Positions 9,122 through 18,980 are shown, counted from the first letter of the stretch. The stretch: DNA of 64,000 nucleotides from Saccharicrinis sp963677345 (GCA_963677345.2 CAXXLC010000023.1:68808-132807), one strand, 5' to 3'. Notes: a model not told the origin generated them from the sequence alone. Translations and numbers: made by a program.

Positions 9122-10123
9122 TTACTCTACAATTAAGCTTTTAAATCCATCGGTATATTCCACCTGATTATTCCCCTGCTCATCAACATAAATAAAATAT
9201 CCCTCTACACCGGCCAAACTATTTATCACCTGCATACTTTTATTCAATCCCATAACCATACAGGCGGTTGCATACGCATCAGCAACCATACATTGGGGAG
9301 CAATTATTGAAGCGCTTAACAAGGAATGTTGCACCGGATATCCGGTTTTTGGATCAATTGTATGGGCGTATTTTTTACCTTCTTTAATATAGAAATTACG
9401 ATAGTTTCCACTGGTTGCCAAGCCAACATCTGAAAGCGATAAAACATCCTGGATTTCTCTGTTTGCAGCAGCTTTATCATCTATAGGTTTATCTATCCCA
9501 ACCCGCCAGGCTATTCCTTTATTATTAACTCCATTTACACGAATTTCACCCCCTATTTCAACCATATAGTTTTTTATACCCTGAGAAGCTAAATAATCTG
9601 CAACAACATCTACTCCATATCCTTTCGCAATGGCACTGGCGTCAATCATAATAGCAGGTTTTTCTTTTGAAAGAAAATTTCCATTCAAGTGAAGTTTATC
9701 CATTCCAACATTTAAAAGCAAAGTATCAATTAAAGCATTTGTAATACTATCTTTCTTCTTAAATCCAAATCCCCAGGCATTAACCAAAGGGCCCACAGTC
9801 ATATCAAAAGCTCCCCCTGTATTTTTATTAACCTCAACAGCCGACAGATAAACATACTTCACCAAAGAATCAACCGTGAATCCCTTTTCACTATAGTTAA
9901 ACTTACTAATTGTAGAAGTGTCTTTAAATGTTGATAAAGCCCAATCGACTTTATCCAGTTCTTTAGTAACTCCGAAACTGATAGAATCGTCCTCAATTAC
10001 AGGTTGATAAATGATATGGTAGAATGTACCAAATATCATCCCTTGCATTTTAATATAATCCTGATTTTGAGGTTTACAAGAAATGAGTAATACCAAACAG
10101 AAAGAAAATAATAACTTATACAT
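9122..10123 (-). CDS. apbE: FAD:protein FMN transferase (ApbE), lipoprotein
   Basis: The protein has 333 residues. I place the start at ATG 10123, which opens a lipoprotein signal with lipobox LLISC (Cys 16). The upstream TTG at 10147 falls inside the probable -7 box and so cannot be the translation start. ApbE family features are present: MTVGPLVNAWGFG, the IDASAIAKGYGVD segment that binds FAD and metal, GGEIRVNG, and KYAHTIDPKTGYPV. The enzyme attaches FMN through a phosphoester to Thr or Ser in exported flavoproteins. Likely clients encoded about 9 kb away are NqrB (SGAT) and NqrC (SGGT). It probably acts in the periplasm at the outer face of the inner membrane. Confidence 0.92.
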   Translation of the reverse strand: MYKLLFSFCLVLLISCKPQNQDYIKMQGMIFGTFYHIIYQPVIEDDSISFGVTKELDKVDWALSTFKDTSTISKFNYSEKGFTVDSLVKYVYLSAVEVNKNTGGAFDMTVGPLVNAWGFGFKKKDSITNALIDTLLLNVGMDKLHLNGNFLSKEKPAIMIDASAIAKGYGVDVVADYLASQGIKNYMVEIGGEIRVNGVNNKGIAWRVGIDKPIDDKAAANREIQDVLSLSDVGLATSGNYRNFYIKEGKKYAHTIDPKTGYPVQHSLLSASIIAPQCMVADAYATACMVMGLNKSMQVINSLAGVEGYFIYVDEQGNNQVEYTDGFKSLIVE

Positions 10124-10144
10124 ATTAAAGCTTGTTAGAAAGCG

Positions 10145-10152
10145 CAAATGTA
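10145..10152 (-). promoter_or_regulatory. Candidate -7 box of apbE
   Basis: On the minus strand this reads TACATTTG, an exact match to TAnnTTTG, 21 bases before ATG 10123. A -33 TTG at normal spacing is not evident. The box excludes the TTG at 10147 as the apbE start. Confidence 0.5.
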
Positions 10153-10189
10153 ATATAAATTTTCAATCCATAGATTCTATTATTACACA

Positions 10190-11354
10190 TTAGGAGACAA
10201 GTATTTTCTTAACTATTTTACGATTCCCATAATGAATAGCAAAAATATAGATACCATTTTCAATTCCACTTAAAGAAATAATTGTGCTATCTATTGATTT
10301 TTGCATTACCATTATTCCTGTTAAATTATAAAGACGATAAAAAGCATTATTGACCAAATCCTCATCTAATAAAATAATAATATTGTCTTCTGAATCGAAA
10401 TAAAAAAACTCAGAATTTGAATCCTGTTCTTTATCAATTGGTATTTCTTTTCCATCCCATCCTGCCAATCGAGCCAAGATATACCACATGGCATAAGCTT
10501 TTCTATTTGCAGTTATATGTTGTGTATTATGTGCGCCATAGGTAACACTTCCTCCTGGGGCATTTTTATTTTCGTAATAGCCATTCCCAATTGTATTTCT
10601 ATTCTGATAATCCAGGTAAAATTTCCCTGTTCCTCCATACAATGCTGAATTGCCATCATCACCGGAGTCTAACCAATAATTATCATTCATACAATGGGTA
10701 TCAATACTATAATAATCCAGACAATAATACCCTTTAGCATTACAATATTCTGTAATTAAATTAGCCTGATCTTTGGGTTTGCCTTTTCCTATATTGTTAT
10801 TATAGTTAGCATGACCTGTCATGAAGATAAAATTCACCGGAATTTCACGTTGCTCTTCACCTGTTCCTACCTTAGAGCCCACCTTCTCCATATTCATTGA
10901 TTAATGTTTGCATACCGGGTAGATAATTAGTAGCTACATCATGCCCTGCAATATTACACCACGACCACATTACAATATTAATTTGAGCATTTTCAGGATC
11001 ATCAAGATAATCACGGGTTCTTTGAATAAAAGCTGTTTCCCCTGTGCTTAAATCATAACCATAAATATCATGAAATTCGAGTTTATTTGCTGTAGGGTTA
11101 TTATTTGTTATTGCAAATAATTCATCATCCCCCGGCTTATAATCCTGCAGCCCACACAGTCCGTAATACACATGAGTACCGTGAGAAGTATGCCAGTACG
11201 CTATATTAAACTGGTTACGAGCCTTATCAATATATGTTTGAGGAATAGATCTTAAGACAGATTCTTTAGCAATAGTATAATCAGCAATAAACGTCTGTGA
11301 ACGCCCCATTAAAAAGGCTGAGCAAAAAATGCAAAATGCAGCAAATTGTTTCAT
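10190..11354 (-). CDS. T9SS-secreted protein with C-terminal sorting domain, one frameshift
   Basis: Two overlapping frames join into one protein of about 387 residues once an extra base in the C-run at 10878-10880 is removed; the joined text is GEGGSKVGTGEEQREIP. The start at 11354 begins a signal peptide (MKQFAAFCIFCSAFLMGRSQ). The body has YWHTSHGTHVYYGL, IVMWSWCNIAG and FIFMTGHAN, which recall a hydrolase-like fold, but I do not recognise the family. The last 75 residues (YRLYNLTGIMVM, then GIYIFAIHYGNRKIVKKILV) are a typical type A T9SS sorting domain. The protein is therefore probably exported across the outer membrane. A strong promoter lies just upstream. Confidence 0.75.
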
Positions 11355-11378
11355 GATGTTGTGTTTTGTGTTGATTAT

Positions 11379-11409
11379 CAAATTTACTTCATAATTGAGC
11401 AAAACACAA
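11379..11409 (-). promoter_or_regulatory. Bacteroidetes-type promoter (-33 TTG, -7 TAAATTTG)
   Basis: On the minus strand TTG (11409-11407) is followed after 20 bases by TAAATTTG (11386-11379), a full match in sequence and spacing to the Bacteroides -33/-7 pattern. ATG 11354 lies 24 bases further on. It drives the T9SS cargo gene. Confidence 0.65.
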
Positions 11410-11430
11410 GTCTCTTTTGACCAACAAAAA

Positions 11431-11450
11431 AGCCATCTAAAAAGATGGCT
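11431..11450 (-). terminator. Intrinsic terminator after the Cys-rich lipoprotein gene
   Basis: AGCCATCT and AGATGGCT form an 8-bp stem with a 4-base loop. On the minus strand it is followed by a T-run. It lies 24 bases past the lipoprotein stop at 11475 and ends the AsmA-DsbA-lipoprotein gene group. Confidence 0.75.
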
Positions 11451-11474
11451 TTATAATATACTGTATTTTTGAAT

Positions 11475-11852
11475 CTAATTACATCCTGCAGCAGCTCTGG
11501 CTTCTGCAATAACTTTTAATGACATTGATTTAAAGGCAATGTAAGCAGGCGAATTAAGATTCACAGATGATTCTCCATTAAGACATCCTAAATAATTATA
11601 AACCTCATTATAGGCATCATCACAATCATCTCCATCGCAAATAAAATTATTAGATTCTCCATTTTCATCATTCACTACCAAATATGAATTTTCTCCGTCA
11701 CTACAAAAACTAACAGATGAAACATCACAAGTTTCAGGACTTGTATTTGGTATAAAATCACAAGTTTCATCACTATCATCATCCGAACAAGAAGTAGTGA
11801 TAAACATAAACATCACCGCTAATGCTAGTGGTAAAAAAACAAACTTTTTCAT
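11475..11852 (-). CDS. Small Cys- and Asp-rich lipoprotein
   Basis: The protein has 125 residues. The signal MKKFVFLPLALAVMFMFITTSC has a lipobox ending at Cys 22, followed by an acidic linker (SDDDSDETCD) typical of surface-bound Bacteroidetes lipoproteins. Seven further Cys residues are spread over the mature part (ETC, ETC, SFC, FIC, DDC, LGC, AGC), which is unusual for this low-Cys background. I do not recognise the family. The gene starts 11 bases after the DsbA-like gene on the same strand, so the thiol oxidoreductase may fold this protein. It ends at a clear terminator. Confidence 0.75.
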   Translation of the reverse strand: MKKFVFLPLALAVMFMFITTSCSDDDSDETCDFIPNTSPETCDVSSVSFCSDGENSYLVVNDENGESNNFICDGDDCDDAYNEVYNYLGCLNGESSVNLNSPAYIAFKSMSLKVIAEARAAAGCN

Positions 11853-11863
11853 AAGTACAAATA

Positions 11864-12502
11864 TTAACTATTTAAAATAGATTCAATTCTTTTAATAGAG
11901 ATTTCCCCTTTAAAAATATTGTTACGAAATATAAAAACCGGAGTTCCTGTAAATCCACATTTTTTAAACTCTTCAATATTTCTATGTATTTCCAATATGT
12001 TATTTCCTGACATATAATCCTGAGCGATAGCCTCATTATGTTCTAATATATAATTTAAAAGATCCTCATAATTCTTAGAATAAACCAAATTAAAATTAAA
12101 CAACAGCATTTGATGAAACTTATCATATTCTCCATATTTCGAAACACTAATTGCAGCAGAATAAGCATCAATTGATTTTTTATTCTTTATCAACGGAATT
12201 ACCCTAAATCTTAAATTAATTTTACCTTCGCTAAATATTTTTTTTTCTATATCAGGTAAAACCTCATTAAAAAAATGCACACAATGAATACATCTATAAT
12301 TTCCATACATATATATTGATTCCCCGGCATCAAGAGAACCAAATATGATATCACTATCCCTTGGTTTCAAGGCTTGACGAATAATATCATGATTATATTT
12401 TCCATCTCTATCTTCAAAATACCCAACCAACTTATAAACGACAAAAGCCGAAAAGAAAGCAAACAGTGAAACCAGAATTACACGCAATCTTATATTATTC
12501 AA
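11864..12502 (-). CDS. DsbA-like thioredoxin-fold oxidoreductase, membrane-anchored
   Basis: The protein has 212 residues. An N-terminal uncleaved helix (about 8-28) anchors it. The thioredoxin fold has the active site YRCIHCVHF (CxxC near 68-71), the inserted helical domain, and the cis-Pro loop GFTGTPVFIF near 180. This fits the Thioredoxin_4/DsbA group. A third Cys (KKC) precedes the cis-Pro. It probably makes or isomerises disulfides in the periplasm. Its neighbour 11 bases downstream is a lipoprotein with seven Cys, a plausible dedicated client. It begins 17 bases after the AsmA stop. Confidence 0.85.
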   Translation of the reverse strand: MNNIRLRVILVSLFAFFSAFVVYKLVGYFEDRDGKYNHDIIRQALKPRDSDIIFGSLDAGESIYMYGNYRCIHCVHFFNEVLPDIEKKIFSEGKINLRFRVIPLIKNKKSIDAYSAAISVSKYGEYDKFHQMLLFNFNLVYSKNYEDLLNYILEHNEAIAQDYMSGNNILEIHRNIEEFKKCGFTGTPVFIFRNNIFKGEISIKRIESILNS

Positions 12503-12519
12503 TTTTTTATACTTTAAAA

Positions 12520-15500
12520 TTAAAAATCGGTATTATATTTCACCATTTTTGGGAAAAACACAAAGCCCAATACTCCTTTTTTCACCTTAATTGTTGTCTG
12601 CATTTTATTCCTATCCTTTTTATTATCAAACCAGGCTTTACTTTTACCATCCAGATAGCTTGACACATAATACCTACCTTTGTCATCAGCATCGAATCCA
12701 CTGTCTAATACTTCTTTCTGTTTTGTTTTAACTTTACCTGACAAAATTTGTCCCAGAAGAGCTCTTATATGAAAATCATATTCTCCATTAAAACTATACA
12801 TTCCCAAAAAAGATGCTTCAAATGAAGAAGAGAAAATATCTGTTTTGGGAATATAGATCTGATTATCGTACATGAACAAACTGCTTGACAAGGTGCTAAA
12901 ATGAAGGTTATTCAGATTTTTAATGCCAATACCAGGAATACTTTCCAGATCGGATATTGCTTTAAGTCCTATCAGTGCACCATTCTCTAATTTTAAATCA
13001 CCTGACAACAACATTGAATCCAATACCGGCATATAATTATGCAAAATAACCTTACCATCCATTTTAGAAGAAAACAATCCCTGTACATTTTCCTTTGTAA
13101 TTTCATATTCCTGCACATATTCCTGCAATTCATCTATCATCCTGGAAACATCTATATTATCAGCACTTAATCTAAAATCCAAAACATCTCTAAGTATCGT
13201 ATCTTTTGGAGCATCAGTCATCATATATTTTAATGATCCACCAATACCTCCACCAAAAACATCACATACAAGATCGTCTGCTACATACAAACCTTTACTA
13301 ACATCAGCCAGAAATTTCGATTGAATATTCTCAGCTAAAACATCACCATATTTCACACTTTTAGCTTTTGCCTTGCCATTAACTTTAATGGAGTAATTCT
13401 GTACATATGGTTCTTCATTTAAGGCCTCTTCCATTGCCTTACTCTGTTCACTTTCACTCATAGGTACAGTATCATTCATTAACTTATCTATCAATGCATA
13501 ATCAAAATCACCCACACCAAAGTTACCGTGAACAAATAAATCCTTTCTATTATTTTGAATTGCGGCTGTATATAAACCTGATATTATTGTTGAATCGGCA
13601 GAAAAATCCAAACCGCAATAAGCTCCTTCAACCCTATCCACCCGCAATGTGTCAGAACTATATTTTAATTGTCCAAACAGATTTTTAACACTCATAATTG
13701 TATCGGGCATATCTACTGTTACAGCATTAAATGACACTCCAAATTGACTCTTTTCAAATAAAAGAGGCATAGCCTGATCCGCCACTGAATCGATATAAAA
13801 TTGTCCTTTAGAAGAAACAAACCCACTTACTGATCCACTAAGGTTGTTAACAATAGAATCAGGAAGTATCCTGGCAATTTCGTTAAGTTCCAATTTAGTA
13901 TTAACATTCAAATCATAATTAACATGATCCAAACCTTTAACTTTTCCAGACAATGCCAAATAAGAATCCTGCATTTTTAACATTAAACTATCAATATTTA
14001 ATGCCACATTTTTATAGTTACTAATCTTTCCCTTGAATGCTGTTTTCAAATAGCCATCAGTAACATCAATATTATACTCGGGTATTTTTACTTTTACTCC
14101 TTTAAATCCAAAATTATGTGCATTATAGGTAAATGAACCAGAAAAATCATTGATCTCAGGTATTGAATCCATTTTAACGTTTACATTATTACATTTCAGG
14201 TTCAGTTTAGTTCTTCCCAAAGCATAATCATAAAAATCATCGGTTATAGAATCAGGTAACAGTCCTGAGGTAGATATGTTGGCTGAAACTATACCTCCTA
14301 AATCGTTAAGCAGCGAATCCGGAACGAAAGGTTTTATTTCTTGTAACCCCAGAGTAATATCGGCAACCACATCATATTGTATATTATTCATATTTTGAAT
14401 CAAAGCCGAGACATCAACTTTACTGCTTTGTGTTTCTGCATGAAATTGTTTTACATTCACAGAAGCAGATTCAAGACGAGACGCATAACCATTAACAACA
14501 TTAACCGAAAGATTAATATTTTTTACTTCGGGGTAGGTATCATACTTAATATTACCCTCACTTAATTCAATATTAAAATCTAACTGGGGAATTGAATTCG
14601 GACTGATATAACCATGAGTTGATCCGGAAAGGTTTAAATGGCCGCCCAGGTCTTTCAGTTGCAAATCCCTTTTTAATTTAGAAGGTAAAAACTTAAAACT
14701 CTTGGCCAAATCAATATCTGCAGCCGATATTGAGAGATTTTGATACAAACTATCACCCTTGATAACAAATCCCTTTCCTTTAAAAATGGCACCGGCAGCA
14801 TCTAATGTTAAATCCTCCACGTCCAAAGTATCATTCATTGCGCTAATATCAAACAGCAAACGACTCTTTTGAAGATCTTCCAGATGAAAGTTATCATACT
14901 CAACAGACCTTACCATTAATTCACCTTCTGTATGAGCCAGGTAACCTTCAGGTTTTACTTCACCTTTGACAATAACTTCAGGTATAGACAAGCTGGTATT
15001 AAACTTCATAAAATCATCTACATAATCGATATCAATATCCGAAAGAGTCAATTTTTCTAACGAGTAAACACCCTGAATAACGGTTGTATCGGTTGTTTCC
15101 TGAGGTAGGGTATCCACACTTGAAGTTAAAAGAAAATCGAAATTGCTGTTACCTAAAGAATCAACAATATATTTGAAATTAGCATTTTCGATATCAATCT
15201 TTTTTACAAAAATATTTCCATCTATCAGCTCCCATAAATCGACAGAGGCATATAATTTTGATATTTTGGCAAGCGTATCAGGTACAAGCCTTAGAGAATC
15301 ATTGGCTACCGTCCCAGAAGTCATAACAAGATCTTCGAACTCAATAGTAGCCAGGGGGAACCGGTATATTAAACTAAAATCAACATCGCCAACACTTAGT
15401 GGAACATCAAAGGTTTTAGCACCTTTTTGTATAGCTAATTTAACGATATCGTTTTTAAAAACTTCGGCAAGAATGACCAATAATAAAATAAAACCACCTA

Positions 15501-15540
15501 TTATAACGAATAGATTTCGTAGGAGATGCTTCTTCTTCAT
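12520..15540 (-). CDS. AsmA-family envelope protein
   Basis: The protein has 1006 residues. An N-terminal signal-anchor (about 10-28) is followed by the AsmA_N-type segment (DVPLSVGDVDFSLIYRFPLATIEFEDL). A very long beta-rich body follows with repeated D/N-x-S turns. The C-terminal AsmA_2-like part reads SIPGIGIKNLNNLHFSTLSS, then DIFSSSFEASFLGMYSFNGEYD. AsmA/TamB-type proteins form long grooves across the periplasm and are tied to lipid transport and outer-membrane assembly. The length is normal for Bacteroidetes AsmA. It is first of three same-strand genes. ATG 15540 is well supported. Confidence 0.88.
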   Translation of the reverse strand: MKKKHLLRNLFVIIGGFILLLVILAEVFKNDIVKLAIQKGAKTFDVPLSVGDVDFSLIYRFPLATIEFEDLVMTSGTVANDSLRLVPDTLAKISKLYASVDLWELIDGNIFVKKIDIENANFKYIVDSLGNSNFDFLLTSSVDTLPQETTDTTVIQGVYSLEKLTLSDIDIDYVDDFMKFNTSLSIPEVIVKGEVKPEGYLAHTEGELMVRSVEYDNFHLEDLQKSRLLFDISAMNDTLDVEDLTLDAAGAIFKGKGFVIKGDSLYQNLSISAADIDLAKSFKFLPSKLKRDLQLKDLGGHLNLSGSTHGYISPNSIPQLDFNIELSEGNIKYDTYPEVKNINLSVNVVNGYASRLESASVNVKQFHAETQSSKVDVSALIQNMNNIQYDVVADITLGLQEIKPFVPDSLLNDLGGIVSANISTSGLLPDSITDDFYDYALGRTKLNLKCNNVNVKMDSIPEINDFSGSFTYNAHNFGFKGVKVKIPEYNIDVTDGYLKTAFKGKISNYKNVALNIDSLMLKMQDSYLALSGKVKGLDHVNYDLNVNTKLELNEIARILPDSIVNNLSGSVSGFVSSKGQFYIDSVADQAMPLLFEKSQFGVSFNAVTVDMPDTIMSVKNLFGQLKYSSDTLRVDRVEGAYCGLDFSADSTIISGLYTAAIQNNRKDLFVHGNFGVGDFDYALIDKLMNDTVPMSESEQSKAMEEALNEEPYVQNYSIKVNGKAKAKSVKYGDVLAENIQSKFLADVSKGLYVADDLVCDVFGGGIGGSLKYMMTDAPKDTILRDVLDFRLSADNIDVSRMIDELQEYVQEYEITKENVQGLFSSKMDGKVILHNYMPVLDSMLLSGDLKLENGALIGLKAISDLESIPGIGIKNLNNLHFSTLSSSLFMYDNQIYIPKTDIFSSSFEASFLGMYSFNGEYDFHIRALLGQILSGKVKTKQKEVLDSGFDADDKGRYYVSSYLDGKSKAWFDNKKDRNKMQTTIKVKKGVLGFVFFPKMVKYNTDF

Positions 15541-15611
15541 TGCTTAATGAGTGTTGATTTTGAGCTAACGAAAATATAAAAAATAAATCCGTATAATTGT
15601 TAATCTACCAT

Positions 15612-15639
15612 AAAAAAAGGCTCCTTGAAGGAGCCTTTT
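15612..15639 (-). terminator. Intrinsic terminator of the nqr operon
   Basis: GGCTCC (15619-15624) pairs with GGAGCC (15630-15635), extended by an A-run and T-run on either side. It lies between the nqrF stop (15683) and the AsmA start, so it ends nqrABCDEF transcription. Confidence 0.75.
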
Positions 15640-15682
15640 AATCACTTCAGGTGAATACCTGAATATCTAAATGTCTTAATCA

Positions 15683-16942
15683 TTAAGATCCAAAGTCATC
15701 AAATGCAATCATTTCATCAGGCACACCTAAATCATAAAGCATTTTATTCACTGCATCGTTCATCATTGGAGGTCCACAAAGATAATATTCAATATCTTCA
15801 GGCTCTTCATGATTAACCAGGTATTCATCATGAATAACCTGATGGATAAATCCGGTAGAACCTTCCCAGTTATCTTCAGGTTGAGGATCACTCAATGCAA
15901 TCTTAAACTTAAAGTTAGGAAATTGCTTTTCGATAGCCTCGAATTGCTCTTTATAAAAAATTTCTTTAACTGAACGGGCACCATACCAGAAAGTAGCCTT
16001 ACGACCAGTTTTTACAGTATGGAACATATGGAAGATATGCGAACGCATAGGAGCCATACCTGCACCACCACCAATAAACATCATCTCACGGTCAGTATCC
16101 TTAATAAAGAACTCTCCATAAGGACCGGAAACAGTAACCTTATCACCAGGTTTACGAGAGAAGATATAAGAAGAACAAACCCCAGGATTCACTTTCATAA
16201 ATCCACCATTTACCCTGTCGAACGGAGGCGTAGCAATACGAATGTTCAGCATCACGATATTACCCTCTGCAGGGTGGTTAGCCATTGAGTAAGCACGGAA
16301 TGTTTCCTCAGGGTTCACCATTTTTAAATCAAAGATGCCATACTTTTCGTACTCATCGCGAAATTTCTCACCGATCTCCATATCTTTAAAATCAACAGTG
16401 ATTTTAGGTACATCAATCTGAATATATCCACCCGACTTAAAGTGCTAAAGTTTCGCCCTCAGGCAATTTCACACACAAACTCTTTAATATAAGTAGCCAC
16501 ATTGTTGTTTGACACAACAGTACATTCCCACTTTTTAATACCAAGAATCTCCTGAGGAATATGCATTTTAAGGTCTTCTTTAACCTTAACCTGACAAGCT
16601 AAACGCCAGTTATTGGCTTGCTCTTACGAGTAAAATAACCAGTTTCAGTGGGCAAAATAGAACCAGCCCCTTCATTAACCTGACAACGGCACATAGCACA
16701 AGTACCACCACCTCCACATGCAGAAGGAGAAAGATTTTATTACTTCCTAAAGCAGACAATAATGTTTGACCAGGAGCTACTTCCAAAGCTTTTTCGCCCT
16801 CATTAATGTCAATAGTAACTGTTCCTGCCGGTGTTAACTTTTGTTTAACCCACAAAAGTATTGACACCAACAGTAGGATAACAAGTAAGAAAACTACCAC
16901 ACTGGTAGTGATTACCGTACCCTGACTTGCTAAAAATATCAT
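15683..16942 (-). CDS. nqrF: Na+-translocating NADH:quinone reductase subunit F, frame-broken
   Basis: Read through about four frame changes this is a full-length NqrF (about 419 residues). Order: an N-terminal membrane helix, a 2Fe-2S domain with SACGGGGTCAMCRC (all four Cys kept), the FAD-binding RAYSMANHP, the NAD-binding GGGAGMAPMRSH, and YLCGPPMMNDAV near the end. The subunit takes electrons from NADH to FAD and then to the 2Fe-2S centre of the complex in the inner membrane. Breaks lie near 16733, 16613, 16468 and 16445. The cofactor motifs are intact across them, so sequence error is more likely than inactivation. It is last in the operon and is followed by the terminator. Confidence 0.85.
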
Positions 16943-16964
16943 AGTATATCTGTTTTCTTACTTT

Positions 16965-17578
16965 TTATAGTTGAATACCCATAAAACTCATAAATGCAAT
17001 ACCCATTAAACCGGTTACGATAAATGTGATACCCAAACCTCTTAATGGAGCAGAATGTCAGAGTATTTTAATTTTTCACGATAGCAGCAATACCTACAAT
17101 AGCAAGCAACCAACCAATTCCGGAACCCAGGCCGAAAGAAGTAGCTTCAGCTAAAGATGCATACTGACGCTCTTGCATAAATAAAGATCCTCCTAAAATA
17201 GCACAGTTTACAGCAATAAGAGGTAAGAAAATACCTAACTGGCTATAAAGTGCCGAGCAAATTTTTCTACAATCATTTCTACCAATTGTACCATAGATGC
17301 AATGACTGCAATAAACATGATAAAGCTCAAGAAGCTTAAATCAACATCTGCAAATCCTTCTCCTAACCATCTTAGAGCACCCTCTTTTAGTACATACTCA
17401 TTTAAAAGGTAATCTACAGGTACAGTAATTAATAGTACAAAAACTACAGCGATACCAAGTCCAAACGATGTTTTAACAGTTTTTGATACAGCCAGGTATG
17501 AACACATACCAAGGAAGTAAGCAATACCATGTTATCGATAAAAATAGACTTGATGAATATATTAATTATATTTTCCAT
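16965..17578 (-). CDS. nqrE: Na+-translocating NADH:quinone reductase subunit E, frame-broken
   Basis: The start is ATG 17578 (MENIINIFIKSIFIDNMV) and the recovered stop is 16965-16967. Joined frames give about 204 residues with six membrane segments, including FLGMCSYLAVSK, AVNCAILGGSLFMQER and SFGLGSGIGWLLA. NqrE and NqrD are homologous membrane subunits that together hold an iron centre between conserved Cys residues (here in GMCSY and VNCAI). At least four single-base deletions are needed, near 17525, 17259, 17080 and 17056. These are losses, unlike the mostly gained bases in the 5-8 kb block. The other four subunits are intact. Confidence 0.85.
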
Positions 17579-17604
17579 TGAAATTTTATTTTCCTGTTAA
17601 TAAA

Positions 17605-18261
17605 TTAAGATTCAATCAAATCTTTATTACGTGAACGTTGCACCCAAATAATAACAGCAACCGTAATCAGTGCCATAGGAGGTAAGATCATCAAACCATT
17701 ATTTTGGTATCCAAGATCATAAATAAAATCAGGAATAATATGAAGGGTACCTAAACCTGGTAAAGTTAAAGTACCTGATCCGAATAATTCTCTGAAGAAT
17801 GCTACGATAACAAGGATAATTCCATAACCGGCTGCATTACCAACACCATCTAAAGCCGATTGCCATGGTTTGTTACCCAAAGCAAAAGCTTCTAAACGTC
17901 CCATGATAATACAGTTGGTAATAATCAAACCAACAAATACAGATAATTGCTTACTTACTTCGTAGGCAAAAGCCTGTAATATTTGGTCAACGATAATTAC
18001 AAGAGCCGCAACTATTACCAGTTGAACAATAATTCTAATACGAGCAGGAATTGTATTACGTAATAACGAGATGATTACGTTTGCAAAAACTACTACAAAC
18101 ATCACCGAAATAGACATTACAATTGCCGGCTCTAATTTTGCCGTAACCGCTAAAGCAGAACAAATACCTAATACCTGGATGGTAATTGGGTTTTGCTTAT
18201 TTAACGGGTTTGTTATCAGTTTTCGGTTTTTCGCTGAAAACAAAGGTTCTTTGTCACTCAT
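17605..18261 (-). CDS. nqrD: Na+-translocating NADH:quinone reductase subunit D
   Basis: The protein has 218 residues and about six membrane helices. It contains the NqrD/E signature (VLGICSALAVTAKLEPA with Cys, and LIITNCIIMGRLEAFAL with Cys) where the shared iron centre binds. LFGSGTLTLPGLGTLHIIPDF near the C-terminus is NqrD-type. It lies 11 bases after nqrC and 26 bases before nqrE. The frame is unbroken. Confidence 0.95.
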   Translation of the reverse strand: MSDKEPLFSAKNRKLITNPLNKQNPITIQVLGICSALAVTAKLEPAIVMSISVMFVVVFANVIISLLRNTIPARIRIIVQLVIVAALVIIVDQILQAFAYEVSKQLSVFVGLIITNCIIMGRLEAFALGNKPWQSALDGVGNAAGYGIILVIVAFFRELFGSGTLTLPGLGTLHIIPDFIYDLGYQNNGLMILPPMALITVAVIIWVQRSRNKDLIES

Positions 18262-18272
18262 TTCTTAACCGT

Positions 18273-18968
18273 TTAATTTTTTAAATATTTTTCGTAACCT
18301 GACAGACAGTCCTGAAGCATGGCAGAAACACCTTTACTGGTAATCGTACCACCTGAGATAGCATCTACAGCATGAGGATTATTTTCTGTTCCACCACCTT
18401 TTACCACTTCAATAGAAGTAAAATCTCCGGAATCACTGTAAATTGTTTTTCCTTTGAAAGGCTCCTGAAAGAAATCCTTGGCAATCTCAGCACCTAAACC
18501 GGGAGTTTCTCCTTTATGATCGAATGTTGCTCCATAAACGGTCTTTCTATCCGAATTTAATGAAATATACCCCCAAATTGGGCCCCAAAGACCAGCACCT
18601 CTTAAAGGAATAATCAACTTTTCCTCTCCATTATCCAGCTTACAGATATATAAAGGATAGCTTCTTTCTTTAAGATCTTTGCGCACTTCCTTACTCAAAT
18701 CAACATCAAAAGCACTACCTTCAACCTCCTGGCCTTCGATATTTAATACTTTTGTATTAGATCCAATATGTTCTTCGTATAACTTTTCTGCTGTACTTGC
18801 ATCACTGGCAATACCAACTGATTTTAAGATATCAATCTTTTTTGCCACAGCTACATTTTTGCTTTGAATTGGCTTTAAAGAAACTGAGATAAAAGCTAAT
18901 ATCGCAGCAACTCCAATTACCATTATTGATGCGTACAGAAACGTATATGTATTTCCTTGTTTGTCCAT
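18273..18968 (-). CDS. nqrC: Na+-translocating NADH:quinone reductase subunit C
   Basis: The protein has 231 residues: one N-terminal membrane helix (about 10-32) and a periplasmic FMN-binding domain. The flavinylation site is DAISGGTITSKG near residue 208, where ApbE would attach FMN to Thr. The classical core is SGAT; here it is SGGT. GLWGPIWGYI and FDHKGETPGLGAEI are family features. NqrC carries electrons between the iron centre and NqrB. It lies 12 bases after nqrB. Confidence 0.95.
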   Translation of the reverse strand: MDKQGNTYTFLYASIMVIGVAAILAFISVSLKPIQSKNVAVAKKIDILKSVGIASDASTAEKLYEEHIGSNTKVLNIEGQEVEGSAFDVDLSKEVRKDLKERSYPLYICKLDNGEEKLIIPLRGAGLWGPIWGYISLNSDRKTVYGATFDHKGETPGLGAEIAKDFFQEPFKGKTIYSDSGDFTSIEVVKGGGTENNPHAVDAISGGTITSKGVSAMLQDCLSGYEKYLKN

Positions 18969-18980
18969 TTTTCTATTTTA

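Noticed and set aside
10124..10147. Longer apbE start at TTG 10147
   Set aside because: That TTG lies inside an exact TAnnTTTG box, and the lipoprotein signal begins at ATG 10123.
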